Source: JAEUPI01 sp035764445 | Lineage (GTDB): Bacteria; Pseudomonadota; Gammaproteobacteria; Burkholderiales; Burkholderiaceae_C | Assembly: GCA_035764445.1 (NCBI GenBank) | Contig: DASTZF010000248.1 | Span: 1-64,000 of the forward strand | Length of the DNA: 64,000 nucleotides | Reading direction: 5' to 3' | Part shown: positions 8,638 to 17,175 of the stretch, piece after piece | How positions within the stretch are numbered: the first letter of the stretch is position 1 | How the letters are laid out: each line of letters starts with the position of its first letter | Made by a program: the position numbers and the translations under genes | The notes under the pieces: model-generated | Databases searched by the model: none | The model's input: only the letters and a program-made list of their open reading frames with translations | Told to the model about the DNA's origin: nothing

Positions 8638-9276
8638 TCACGCGGCGGCGAGCAGTGCGGCCTGGTGCGACACCGCGATCGTGCTGCGTTCGAGCCGCTC
8701 CCCGGCGCGCAGCGCGTCGATCCAGCTCGCGGTGGTCACCACCGCGGCGAAACGCGAATGCAGCACGACGCTGAACACCCGGTGAATGTCCGCGGCGCTG
8801 GCGAAGCCGGCGGCGTTGCGGTACGGCACCGCGCCGCTGGCATCGACCAGGAACTCGACCGCGAGGCCGCGGTGCAGCGCGTCGATGATCGTCGAGGCGT
8901 CGCAGTTGTGCGTCATGTAGCCGCACACCGTCAGCGTATCGACGTCGCGCTCGGCGAGCCACTCGGCGAGCCCGGTTTCGGTGAAGGCACCGGGCAGTGT
9001 CTTGTGCAGCAGGTGGTCGTGCCGCCTCGTGGCCACCACCGGATGCAGCGCGTGACCGTCGGACCCGAGCGCGAACAGCGGTGCCGTCGGGGCCGCATCG
9101 TTCTGCACCACCACCACCGGCACGCCGGCGGCGTGGGCCGCATCGATGGCGCGGCCGATCTGCGTCAGCGAGTCGTCGACCGGCGGGTGTTCGATGCGCA
9201 GGTTGCCGGTCACGTACTCGTTCTGCACGTCGATCACGATCAAGGCGCGACGCGGTGGGTGGGGGGCGGTGGTCAT
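8638..9276 (-). CDS. Isochorismatase-family cysteine hydrolase
   Basis: 212-residue alpha/beta hydrolase of the isochorismatase/nicotinamidase superfamily. The likely triad is Asp in IVIDVQNEY, Lys in LLHKTLPGAF and the nucleophile Cys in CGYMTHNC. A frame runs further upstream to 9387 but overlaps the divergent regulator gene. The ATG at 9276 (MTTAPHPP) is therefore preferred. Substrates in the family are amides or vinyl ethers such as N-carbamoyl compounds, nicotinamide or isochorismate, and nothing here decides between them. The divergent GlxA-type regulator is a plausible controller. Confidence 0.85.
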   Translation of the reverse strand: MTTAPHPPRRALIVIDVQNEYVTGNLRIEHPPVDDSLTQIGRAIDAAHAAGVPVVVVQNDAAPTAPLFALGSDGHALHPVVATRRHDHLLHKTLPGAFTETGLAEWLAERDVDTLTVCGYMTHNCDASTIIDALHRGLAVEFLVDASGAVPYRNAAGFASAADIHRVFSVVLHSRFAAVVTTASWIDALRAGERLERSTIAVSHQAALLAAA

Positions 9277-9334
9277 GCGGTCTTCCCGAGAGTCGATGGG
9301 CACGATCGTCGGTGCGTGACGGCACACCTGCCAG

Positions 9335-9369
9335 TGGCCCAAAAGACAACTTTCGATAGAATCGGGCCA
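9335..9369. promoter_or_regulatory. Inverted repeat in divergent promoter region
   Basis: TGGCCC at 9335-9340 and GGGCCA at 9364-9369 form 6-base inverted arms around an AT-richer 23-base centre holding a -10-like TAGAAT close to the regulator's ATG at 9369. The element lies between the isochorismatase-type gene and the GlxA-type regulator and could be an operator used by the regulator. Evidence is the symmetry and position only. Confidence 0.3.
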
Positions 9370-10397
9370 TGCCGATGTCAGTTGCAACGCGGTCCGTTCC
9401 GGCCGCGCCGTCAGCTCGCCCGCGGCCCGGCCCGCGGTCGATGCCGCGTCGCATCGCGGTGGTCGCGTTCGAGGGCATCGGCCCGTTCCCGCTCGCGGCG
9501 CCCTGTCTGGTGTTCGGCGAAGACCGGCGCGACCAGGGGATGCCGCGCTTCGACTTCGTCGTTTGCGCGGTGCAGCCCGGCGTGCTGCAGACGTCGGCGG
9601 GCTTCTCGATCGACGTGCGCCACGGCCTCTCGGCGCTGCGTCAGGCGGACGTCGTCATCGTCCCGACGTGGCGCAACCTGGACCAGCCGCCGCCGCCGCG
9701 CCTGTTGCAGGCGCTGCGCGACGCGCACGCGCGCGGCGCCACCGTGGTGGGCCTGTGCCTGGGGGCGTTCGTGGTCGCGGCCGCCGGACTGCTCGATGGC
9801 CGGCGCGCGACCACGCATTGGCACTGGGCGCCGGCATTCGCGGCGCGCTTTCCGGCGGTGCAACTCGACCCGTCGGTGCTCTATGTCGACGAGGACCGGG
9901 TCGTCACGTCGGCCGGCACCGCGGCCAGCCTCGATTGCTGTCTGCACCTGCTGCGCCGCTGGTGCGGCGCCGACGTGGCCAACCGCGTCGCGCGGCGCAT
10001 GGTGGTGGCGCCGCACCGCCGCGGCGGGCAGGCTCAGTTCATCGAACAGCCGCTGCCGCCCACCGACGCCGACGCGCGGCTGCACGACCTGATGAGCTGG
10101 ATGCTGTCGCACATCGGCGAGCGGCACGACCTCGATGCGCTGGCGCGCCGCGTCAGCATGAGCCGGCGCACCTTCACGCGGCAGTTCAACCGGGCCACCG
10201 GCAGCAGCGTGGTGCAGTGGCTGACGCACCAGCGCCTGACGCTGGCGGGCCGGCTGCTCGAGGCCACGGACCGGCCGCTGGAATCGATCGCCGGCGACGC
10301 AGGCTTCGGCTCGGCGCTGTCGCTGCGCCAGCATTTCGCTGCGCGCTTCGGCGTCTCGCCGGCTGCCTATCGACGGCAGTACCGCGCCGCGGCGTAG
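9369..10397 (+). CDS. GlxA-family transcriptional regulator (DJ-1/PfpI-like domain plus AraC HTH)
   Basis: 342-residue one-component regulator. The N-terminal half is a DJ-1/PfpI-like sensor domain (ATVVGLCLGAFVVAAAGLLDG, with the elbow Cys in GLCLGAF). The C-terminal third is an AraC/XylS double helix-turn-helix (LDALARRVSMSRRTFTRQF and a second helix pair ending FGVSPAAYRRQY). It is divergent from an isochorismatase-type hydrolase gene, a common arrangement for this family, and may activate it in response to an amide- or amine-type ligand. The ligand is unknown. Confidence 0.88.
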   Translation: MPMSVATRSVPAAPSARPRPGPRSMPRRIAVVAFEGIGPFPLAAPCLVFGEDRRDQGMPRFDFVVCAVQPGVLQTSAGFSIDVRHGLSALRQADVVIVPTWRNLDQPPPPRLLQALRDAHARGATVVGLCLGAFVVAAAGLLDGRRATTHWHWAPAFAARFPAVQLDPSVLYVDEDRVVTSAGTAASLDCCLHLLRRWCGADVANRVARRMVVAPHRRGGQAQFIEQPLPPTDADARLHDLMSWMLSHIGERHDLDALARRVSMSRRTFTRQFNRATGSSVVQWLTHQRLTLAGRLLEATDRPLESIAGDAGFGSALSLRQHFAARFGVSPAAYRRQYRAAA

Positions 10398-10422
10398 GTG
10401 GCAGCCCGGGTTGTTTGTGGCC

Positions 10423-10632
10423 TCAGTGGCCGCGGGCCACGGTCTCGCCGGCCTTCAGCCGGTATTCGGTGCCGCAGTAGGGGCACTGCCCCACGCCTTC
10501 GGTGACGACGTCAATGAACACCCGCGGGTGATTGCTCCACAGCGGCATCTTCGGATTGGGGCAGAAGACGACGCCCGGACCTTGCAGATCCTTGGCGGCC
10601 ACTTCGACGATGGCTTTGGGCTGTGCGCTCAT
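10423..10632 (-). CDS. zf-CHCC zinc-finger protein
   Basis: 69-residue protein with C24, H35, C50 and C53 arranged as in the zf-CHCC family, which is related to the mitochondrial complex I subunit NDUFS6. The core is FCPNPKMPLWSNHPRVF ... GQCPYCGTEYRL. The bacterial role is not established. It follows ilvE on the same strand across a repeat element that supplies its ribosome binding site (GAGGGTGC), and the two are often neighbours in Burkholderiales. Confidence 0.85.
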   Translation of the reverse strand: MSAQPKAIVEVAAKDLQGPGVVFCPNPKMPLWSNHPRVFIDVVTEGVGQCPYCGTEYRLKAGETVARGH

Positions 10633-10705
10633 TGGGGCACCCTCGGCGCCGCGCGCCGTCCCGCCGAGCGGGAATGAGCCCCTTCGGGCGGCAGGGCGGG
10701 GCTCA
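10633..10705 (-). repeat. Intergenic repeat copy A filling the ilvE-to-zinc-finger gap
   Basis: Read on the - strand, the element begins with the ilvE stop codon. TGAGCCCC (10675-10682 on +) and GGGGCTCA (10698-10705) pair as 8-base arms, and the stop codon itself is in the stem. A second perfect hairpin, TCCCGC-CGA-GCGGGA, lies at 10659-10673. The copy then has GGCGCGCGGCGCC and ends with GAGGGTGC, the ribosome binding site of the next gene. Copies B (23522-23588) and C (38218-38293) share the order CCGAAGG, CTC, GGCGCGC-like block, AGGGNGC and the same distance to the next start codon. Confidence 0.6.
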
Positions 10706-11626
10706 TACCGCGGTCAGCCACTCGGCGTACTTGCCGTTGCGGCCGTTGACGATGTCGAAGAAGGCGTTCTGGATCTTGGTGGTCAGCGGGCCGCGCTCGC
10801 CGGCGCCCAAGGTCACGCGGTCGTACTCGCGGATCGGCGTCACTTCGGCGGCGGTGCCGGTGAAGAACGCTTCGTCGCTGATGTAGACCTCGTCGCGGGT
10901 GATGCGCTTCTCGACTATTCTGACCCCGAGGTCGGAACAGATCGAGAAGATCGTGTTGCGCGTGATGCCGTTGAGCGCGCCGGCCGACAGGTCGGGTGTG
11001 TAGACCACGCCGCCCTTGACGATGAACAGGTTCTCGCCGGCACCCTCGCTGACGAAGCCGGCCGAGTCGAGCAGCATCGCTTCGTCGTAGCCGTCTTCGG
11101 TGGCCTCGACGTTGGCGAGGATCGAGTTGGTGTAGTTGCTGACCGCCTTGGCCTGCGTCATGGTGATGTTGACGTGGTGGCGCGTGTAGCTCGACGTCTT
11201 GACGCGGATGCCCTTCTTCAGCCCTTCTTCGCCGAGGTAGGCGCCCCACGGCCACGCCGCGATCATCAGGTGGATCGTGTTGCCCTTGGGGCTGACGCCG
11301 AGCTTTTCGTCACCGATCCAGGCCAGCGGCCTCAGGTAGCAGCTGTCGAGCTTGTTGGCGCGCACGACTTCTCGCTGCGCCTCGCACACCTGCTCAAAGC
11401 TGTACGGCACCTTCATGCGCAGGATCTTGGCCGAGTTGAACAGGCGCTCGGTGTGCTCGCGCAGCCGGAAGATCGCCGTACCCTTGACGGTCTTGTACGC
11501 GCGCACGCCCTCGAAGACACCGCAGCCGTAGTGCAGCGTGTGCGTCAGCACGTGGATCTTGGCGTCACGCCAGTCGACCAGCTTGCCGTCGAACCAGATC
11601 TTGCCGTCACGGTCGGACATCGACAT
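10703..11626 (-). CDS. ilvE: Branched-chain amino acid aminotransferase
   Basis: Fold-type IV PLP enzyme that moves the amino group between glutamate and branched-chain 2-oxo acids, the last step of Ile, Leu and Val synthesis. The 307 residues include HTLHYGCGVFEGVRAY (29-44), the PLP lysine K160 in MTQAKAVSNY, and the C-terminal phosphate-site region FFTGTAAEVTPI. Length and motifs are typical of proteobacterial IlvE. A zinc-finger gene follows downstream on the same strand. Confidence 0.95.
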   Translation of the reverse strand: MSMSDRDGKIWFDGKLVDWRDAKIHVLTHTLHYGCGVFEGVRAYKTVKGTAIFRLREHTERLFNSAKILRMKVPYSFEQVCEAQREVVRANKLDSCYLRPLAWIGDEKLGVSPKGNTIHLMIAAWPWGAYLGEEGLKKGIRVKTSSYTRHHVNITMTQAKAVSNYTNSILANVEATEDGYDEAMLLDSAGFVSEGAGENLFIVKGGVVYTPDLSAGALNGITRNTIFSICSDLGVRIVEKRITRDEVYISDEAFFTGTAAEVTPIREYDRVTLGAGERGPLTTKIQNAFFDIVNGRNGKYAEWLTAV

Positions 11627-11747
11627 CGGAGTACCTTCGTTGATTCACATCTCGGAGAGGCATTCTAGGCTGCCCATCCAGCCCGGCGGCATGCAGGTCG
11701 CCGGTCCGACGCCCGGCACTCGCGAGCCGCCGGCGCTCGGTCCGGGC

Positions 11748-13052
11748 TCAGCCCTCGAACAGCCGCCGCGCATGCACGCCGAGCCCGCTGGCGACGCTGG
11801 CAAAGCGGTCGCCTCTCACGACCTGCGCCTGCGGCGCCACCGCGGCGATCGCGGTCACCAGCGGCTGCAGGCCGGTGGAGCCGCCGGTGAAGTACATCGC
11901 GTCGAGGCGCTGCGGCTTCAGACCGGCCTGTGTCAGCGCATCGCGCGCCGCACCGACGATGCGCGCGCGGTCGGCGACGATCGAGTCCATCGCCTGCGCC
12001 TCGCGCAGCAGCGTGGCCAGCCCCGGCTCGACGACGTGCAGGTCGATCGGCGTGGCGGGCGCCGACGACACCGCGATCTTGGCGTCCTCGGCGCGCGCGG
12101 CCAGCGCATGCCCGAGCCGGCGCGTGAGGATCGTCATCAGCCGCGCATGCAGGCGCTCGTCGGCGTACCACTCGCGCATGCCGCGCAGTTCGAGCACGCG
12201 GGCGGGGGTGTAGCAAGTGTTGATGAGGTGCCAGGTCGCGAGGTCGAAGTAGATTCCGCTCGGCACCTCGCGCGGCGCGCCACCGTCGGCGCGCGGCGGG
12301 CCGACCGTGCCGTATCCGGCCAGCGGCAGGATGCAGGTGAGTTCGATGCGGCGGTCGAAGTCGGTGCCCGCCACGTGCACGCCGTGGTTGGCGAGGATGT
12401 CGTCACGGCGGTCCAGCCGCGTGCGCTGCCGTGGGCCGACGCGCACGACGCTGAAGTCCGATGTGCCGCCGCCGATGTCGGCCACCAGCACGGTCTGCTC
12501 GCGCTGCACCGTCTGTTCGAAGTCGAACGCGGCGGCGATCGGCTCGAACTGGAACTGCACGTCGGCGAAGCCGACCTCGCGCGCGACCCGTGCCATCGCA
12601 TCCTGCGCGGCGGCATCGCGCGCTGCATCGTCGTCGACGAAGAACACCGGCCGCCCGATCACCGCGCGTTCGATCGCCGTGCCTGCGCGCGCCTCGGCCT
12701 TGGCTTTCAGGTGGCGCAGGTAGCTGCCGATGACGTCGATGTAGCGCACCGAGTGGCCGCCGCCGACCTCGGTGCTGCGCTCGACGAGGTCGGAGCCGAG
12801 GATGCTCTTCATCGAGCGCATCAGGCGGCCCTCGTGGCCCTCGACGTAGGCCGCGATTGCGGCGCGGCCGTACAGCCGCTGCGGCTGCTGATGGACGGCC
12901 AGCCCTTCGACGACGTAGAAGACGGCGGTCGGCATGCCGGTGAAGGCGTCTTCGAGCGCCACCAACTCGACGCCGTGACCGGCGCGCGCGGGCAGCGTCA
13001 CCGCCGAGTTGCTGGTGCCGAAGTCGATCGCGCAATGCGTGAGTTGCGCCAT
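11748..13052 (-). CDS. yegD: Hsp70-family ATPase domain protein, YegD-like
   Basis: 434-residue actin-fold ATPase. The phosphate-1 motif is AIDFGTSNSAV at the N-terminus and the phosphate-2 region is VADIGGGTSDFSVVRVG. The adenosine motif is near the end (MYFTGGSTGLQPLV). The protein stops after the nucleotide-binding domain and has no DnaK substrate-binding domain or lid, as in E. coli YegD. No DnaJ or GrpE gene is nearby, so a co-chaperone dependence cannot be inferred. Client and role are unknown. Its upstream neighbour on the same strand is a periplasmic binding protein gene, 86 bases away. Confidence 0.85.
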   Translation of the reverse strand: MAQLTHCAIDFGTSNSAVTLPARAGHGVELVALEDAFTGMPTAVFYVVEGLAVHQQPQRLYGRAAIAAYVEGHEGRLMRSMKSILGSDLVERSTEVGGGHSVRYIDVIGSYLRHLKAKAEARAGTAIERAVIGRPVFFVDDDAARDAAAQDAMARVAREVGFADVQFQFEPIAAAFDFEQTVQREQTVLVADIGGGTSDFSVVRVGPRQRTRLDRRDDILANHGVHVAGTDFDRRIELTCILPLAGYGTVGPPRADGGAPREVPSGIYFDLATWHLINTCYTPARVLELRGMREWYADERLHARLMTILTRRLGHALAARAEDAKIAVSSAPATPIDLHVVEPGLATLLREAQAMDSIVADRARIVGAARDALTQAGLKPQRLDAMYFTGGSTGLQPLVTAIAAVAPQAQVVRGDRFASVASGLGVHARRLFEG

Positions 13053-13138
13053 GGTGCTGGCCGCGGCAGCCGTGCGGGCGCCGCCACGGATTCGTTTGAG
13101 GGAGCGCGATTCTGCGGTGTCTTCAGCCGCCGCGTCGG

Positions 13139-14122
13139 CTACTGGAGCACTTCGTCGGCCATGACCAACAGCCTGGGCGGCAGTTTCAGCCCCAGCTCAC
13201 GAGCGACCCTGGCGTTGATCACGAACTCGAACCGCGTCGGCCGCAACACGGGTAGCTCCGACGGCCGCGCACCCTGCAGGATGCGCCCCGCGTAGACGCC
13301 CACGTCACGGTAGGCGTCGAGCAGGCTGGCGCCATAGCTCATCAAGCCGCCACCGGCGGGGAACTCACGGATGTGGTAGATCGCAGGCACCCGATGCTGG
13401 GCGGCCAGCGCGACGACCTGGTCGCGCTGCGAGTCGAAGTACGGGTCGTTCTGCACCACCAACGCGCGGGCACGGTTGGCGGCCATCGCGGCGAACGCGT
13501 CGGCCAGGTTCTGGCCCGCCGTGCTGCGCAAGACCAGCAGCGGATGACCGAGGGTCTTGGCGGCGTGCTCGACGTCGTGCTGGCTGGCTACGGAGCCCGG
13601 GTTGTGAGGGTTGAGGAGAAACGCAACCAGAGCCTTGTCGGGCACCCCCTCGCACAACAGCGCGAGCCGTTTGCCATTCAGTTGGCTGGTGATGAAGGTG
13701 ACGCCGGTCAGGTTGCCGCTTGGCCGGTTCATGCGCGTGACCAGCCCCGCCTCGATCGGATCGTCACCCTCGAGGAACACGATTGGAACGGTCTGGGTCG
13801 CTTCCTTGGCGGCGAGCGCGGCCGGCAGTCCGCCGACCGCGACCAGGACATCGACATGTCGGCCGAGCAGCTCCTTGGCTTGCGCGGACAAGCGGTCGTA
13901 GTGCCCCCGCGCCCAGCGCTCCTCGATCGTGACGCTTCCCGAGTCCTCGAAGCCCTGCTCGGCGAGTCCGCGACGAAAGGCTGCCAGGTGAGGCGCGGCT
14001 TCCTCGGGTGAGCGGCTCGACAGAAAGCCGACCACCGGCGGCGACGCCCGCTGCGACCGTACGATCGGCACGAACGGCAGCCAGGCGCACGCTGCAACGA
14101 AGTGGATGGCGCGTCGCCTCAT
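13139..14122 (-). CDS. ABC transporter substrate-binding protein, TrpX/PF04392-like
   Basis: 327-residue exported binding protein. The start is placed at ATG 14122 (MRRRAIHFVAACAWLPFVPI), which gives a typical signal peptide with an Arg-rich n-region and hydrophobic core. The open frame further upstream encodes low-complexity sequence. The body has the two-lobe periplasmic pattern, with VVGFLSSRSPEE near the N-terminus, VDVLVAVGGLPAALAAKEAT, and a conserved C-terminal segment PTRFEFVINARVARELGLKLP. No permease or ATPase gene is adjacent, so it is an orphan here. The ligand is unknown; relatives bind aromatic amino acids among others. Confidence 0.82.
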   Translation of the reverse strand: MRRRAIHFVAACAWLPFVPIVRSQRASPPVVGFLSSRSPEEAAPHLAAFRRGLAEQGFEDSGSVTIEERWARGHYDRLSAQAKELLGRHVDVLVAVGGLPAALAAKEATQTVPIVFLEGDDPIEAGLVTRMNRPSGNLTGVTFITSQLNGKRLALLCEGVPDKALVAFLLNPHNPGSVASQHDVEHAAKTLGHPLLVLRSTAGQNLADAFAAMAANRARALVVQNDPYFDSQRDQVVALAAQHRVPAIYHIREFPAGGGLMSYGASLLDAYRDVGVYAGRILQGARPSELPVLRPTRFEFVINARVARELGLKLPPRLLVMADEVLQ

Positions 14123-14162
14123 GGCGCGACCGAAGCTGTGACTTGTGCTGCCACGGCGGTGG

Positions 14163-15032
14163 CTACTCGATGTACTGCGGCGCGTGCGGAATGGTCGCGT
14201 TCTGCTCGCTGTCGTGGTTGATCCACAGCAGCGAGCGCTCCGACAGCAGCAGCTTCCCGATGCGGTCCATCGAGGCGATCGATTGCTCCTTGTTGAAGTT
14301 GAAGCCGGGGACTCGGCGCTGATCGAAGTTCTCCTTGAAGTGCGCGGCATCGCCCGATAGCACCAGCGTGCCGGTCTTGGCCAGCCGCAGCAGCAGCGAC
14401 TGGTGTCCTGGCGTGTGTCCGGGCGTCGACAGGATCACCACCGACGCGTCGCCGAACACGTCCGTGTCGCCGTTGCGCTTGACCACCCGGCTGTTGCGCA
14501 GCTTGTCGTACAGCGCCGGGTTGAAGCCGAACTTCGCGGGGTCGGGGCCGAACATCGCGTCGTACTCGGGCTGCTGGATGTACAGCGTGGCGTTGGCGAA
14601 CAGGTTCGCGTTGCCCACGTGGTCGGCGTGCGCGTGCGAGAACGCGAGGTAGGTGATCTGCTCGGGCGCCACGCGCAGCTCGGCGAGCTGCGACGCCAAG
14701 GTCTTGGTGCGCTTCGCGCGCACGCCGCGGTTGCCGAGTAGGCCGTCGGGGTTGTCAGCCAGCGAGTCGGCGTAGCCCGAGTCCCACAGCATCCAGTCGT
14801 TGCCGTGGCGGATCAGGTAGCAGTTGTCGCTGAAGACCATCGGCTTGCCGACGTTGAACCCGGGCGACCACGGTGAGACGTCGGGGATGTGTGCCTCGCC
14901 GCAATACAGCACGTACAGGCGCAGCCGCGGTGCGCCGGTGCCGGCGACGTTGCCGGTCGGGGTGGTGGTGCAGGCGACCAGCACGGTCAGCAGCGCCAGT
15001 GCGCACAGCACGAGGCTTCGAATCAGTCGCAT
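14163..15032 (-). CDS. Metallo-beta-lactamase-fold lipoprotein, N-acyl homoserine lactonase-like
   Basis: The start at ATG 15032 gives a lipoprotein signal ending in the lipobox LVAC with Cys21. The 289 residues carry the zinc motif HAHADH (133-138), then TPGHTPGHQSLLL and LSGDAAHFKEN, as in the AHL lactonase branch of the fold. Zinc-dependent hydrolysis of a lactone or ester outside the inner membrane is the likely role. A lipid-anchored location is less usual for quorum-quenching lactonases, so the substrate is open. A possible alternative start, ATG 15047, adds five residues. Confidence 0.85.
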   Translation of the reverse strand: MRLIRSLVLCALALLTVLVACTTTPTGNVAGTGAPRLRLYVLYCGEAHIPDVSPWSPGFNVGKPMVFSDNCYLIRHGNDWMLWDSGYADSLADNPDGLLGNRGVRAKRTKTLASQLAELRVAPEQITYLAFSHAHADHVGNANLFANATLYIQQPEYDAMFGPDPAKFGFNPALYDKLRNSRVVKRNGDTDVFGDASVVILSTPGHTPGHQSLLLRLAKTGTLVLSGDAAHFKENFDQRRVPGFNFNKEQSIASMDRIGKLLLSERSLLWINHDSEQNATIPHAPQYIE

Positions 15033-15111
15033 CGTCGGCTCCTTCATCTCAAGCGGTACGTCGAGCTCGCGCGCCTGCCGGCGCATCTGCAGGAAGCGTC
15101 GCGGGTTGCCG

Positions 15112-15510
15112 TCATGCGCTCTCCCGCGCCGGTGCGGCGTCGGCGCGCTGCAGCTCCCAGCGCGTGAGCTTGCCCTCAACCAGCTCGATGCGCACGGCGT
15201 CGCCGCCCGCGTCACGCCATTCGAACACCTCGGGATCGTCGTCGCACTTGACGCCGAGGCTCTTGGTCAGCGCCAGGATCTGCGGCAGTCGCTGGCCGTG
15301 CTGCAGCCGCGCGTGCAGCATCACCGCGTTGTCGATGTGACCGACGGGCGCTCGGCCCGCCTTGCGCAGCACCCGCAGCGCGCGACTGAACTGCAGCAGC
15401 AGCCAGAACACGATCAACGTCACCGCCAGCACGACGCCAGGCCAGCCCCATTGCCAGTACCCCATCGCCAGTGCGGCGCCGGCGAGCAGCCAGCCGACCG
15501 CGACGTTCAC
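15112..15510 (-). CDS. Hypothetical membrane protein with two N-terminal transmembrane segments
   Basis: 132 residues. Two hydrophobic stretches, about 5-20 and 24-40 (MNVAVGWLLAGAALAMGYW, VVLAVTLIVFWLLL), precede a soluble C-terminal part with a beta-strand-like section (EVFEWRDAGGDAVRIELVEGKLTRWEL). I do not recognise a named family. It lies between radA and the lactonase-like gene on the same strand. Confidence 0.7.
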   Translation of the reverse strand: MNVAVGWLLAGAALAMGYWQWGWPGVVLAVTLIVFWLLLQFSRALRVLRKAGRAPVGHIDNAVMLHARLQHGQRLPQILALTKSLGVKCDDDPEVFEWRDAGGDAVRIELVEGKLTRWELQRADAAPARESA

Positions 15511-15646
15511 GCGGCCCCCGGCGCGGCGCTCGCGCGAGCGAAATTGGACGGCGAGCGGATCCGCATCGGTGTCAGGTTGCGCCGCGCGGCCGCGTGCCGC
15601 AGCGGGGCGCGAGCATACCGCGCGCGGCTTGCGCCCGCAGCGCGCG

Positions 15647-17029
15647 CTACAAACCGCGCACCACCTCGATCGCTTCTTCGATGCGCTCCACGGCGTGGAT
15701 CGTCAGCCCTTCGAACGCGCGCGCATCGCCGTCGCGCGCCGCCTTCGGTGCGTTGGCCTTGGGCACCACGGCGACCGCGAAGCCGAGCTTGGCCGCCTCG
15801 CGCAGCCGCTCCTGCCCGCGCGGCGCGGGTCGCACCTCGCCGGCCAGCCCGACCTCGCCGAACGCGAGAAAGCCGCGCGGCAGCGGCTTGCCGCGCAGCG
15901 AGCCGTGGATCGCCAGCAGCACCGCGAGGTCGGCCGCCGGCTCGCCGATGCGCACGCCACCCACTGCATTGACGAACACGTCCTGGTCCATGCACGAGAC
16001 GCCGGCGTGCCGGTGCAGCACCGCCAGCAGCATCGCGAGACGGTCGCGATCGAGCCCGACCGACAGCCGGCGCGGTGCCACGCCGCCGGAATCGACCAGC
16101 GCCTGAATCTCCACCAGCAGCGGCCGCGTGCCTTCCAGCGTGACCAGCACGCACGACCCCGGCACCGGCGCACCGTGGGTGGACAGGAAGATCGCGCTCG
16201 GGTTGCTGACACCCTTCAGCCCGCGCTCGGTCATCGCGAAGACGCCGATCTCGTTGACGGCGCCGAAGCGGTTCTTGATCGCGCGCACGAGGCGGAAGCT
16301 CGAATGCGTGTCGCCCTCGAAGTACAGCACGGTGTCGACCATGTGCTCGAGCACGCGCGGCCCGGCCAGCGATCCCTCCTTGGTCACGTGGCCCACCAGC
16401 ACGATCGACGTGCCGAGCGCCTTGGCGCTGCGCGTCAGCTGCGCTGCACATTCGCGCACTTGCGCCACCGAGCCGGGCGCCGAGGTCAGCGCATCGGAGA
16501 ACAGCGTCTGGATCGAGTCGATCACGCAGAAGCGCGGCTGCTCGGCTTCGATCGCCGACAGGATGCGCTCGAGCTGGATCTCGGCCAGCACCCGCACCGG
16601 CGCGGCGCTCAGGCCCAGCCGCCGCGCGCGCAGCGCGACCTGCGCACCCGACTCCTCGCCTGTCACGTACAGCACCGGCATCGTCTGCGACAGTTTCTCG
16701 GCGGCCTGCAGCAGCAGCGTCGACTTGCCGATGCCCGGGTCGCCGCCGATCAGCACCACGCCGCCTTCGACAATGCCGCCACCGAGCGGCCGGTCGAGCT
16801 CGGCCAGGCCGGTGGGCGAGCGCTCGATCTCGGCGGCCTCGATCTCCGACAGCGTGGCCACCGGTTGCATCGGCGCCATCGCCTTGTAGCGGTGGCGCGT
16901 CGCGCCGTTGCTCTCGGCGACCCCTTCCTCCAGCGTGTTCCATTCACCGCAGTGCGGGCACTTGCCGAGCCACTTGGGGCTCGTGCCGCCGCACGCGGTG
17001 CAGGTGTAGACGGTCTTGTCGCGCGCCAT
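15647..17029 (-). CDS. radA: DNA repair protein RadA
   Basis: RecA-like ATPase that promotes branch migration in recombination repair. The 460 residues have the N-terminal zinc finger (C10, C13, C24, C27), Walker A GGDPGIGKST (95-104), the RadA-specific KNRFG motif (252-256) and a C-terminal Lon-protease-like domain (GVRIGEPAADLAVLLAI, AFGEVGLAGEVRP). The start is ATG 17029, giving MARDKTVYTCTACGG directly at the zinc finger. A frame extending upstream to 17185 is not used. All key motifs are intact. Confidence 0.96.
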   Translation of the reverse strand: MARDKTVYTCTACGGTSPKWLGKCPHCGEWNTLEEGVAESNGATRHRYKAMAPMQPVATLSEIEAAEIERSPTGLAELDRPLGGGIVEGGVVLIGGDPGIGKSTLLLQAAEKLSQTMPVLYVTGEESGAQVALRARRLGLSAAPVRVLAEIQLERILSAIEAEQPRFCVIDSIQTLFSDALTSAPGSVAQVRECAAQLTRSAKALGTSIVLVGHVTKEGSLAGPRVLEHMVDTVLYFEGDTHSSFRLVRAIKNRFGAVNEIGVFAMTERGLKGVSNPSAIFLSTHGAPVPGSCVLVTLEGTRPLLVEIQALVDSGGVAPRRLSVGLDRDRLAMLLAVLHRHAGVSCMDQDVFVNAVGGVRIGEPAADLAVLLAIHGSLRGKPLPRGFLAFGEVGLAGEVRPAPRGQERLREAAKLGFAVAVVPKANAPKAARDGDARAFEGLTIHAVERIEEAIEVVRGL

Positions 17030-17175
17030 GTCAGTGGCGCCCGGCCGGCCGCAGCCAGCACAGCGAGGCGCCATCGGGCAACTGCATCCATGCATTGTGC
17101 GGGCAACGGGTCGCGCGCCGCGCTCGGCTAGCATGGCGGCCCTTTGCCAACGGCACCCGAGCCACCGATCCCATC

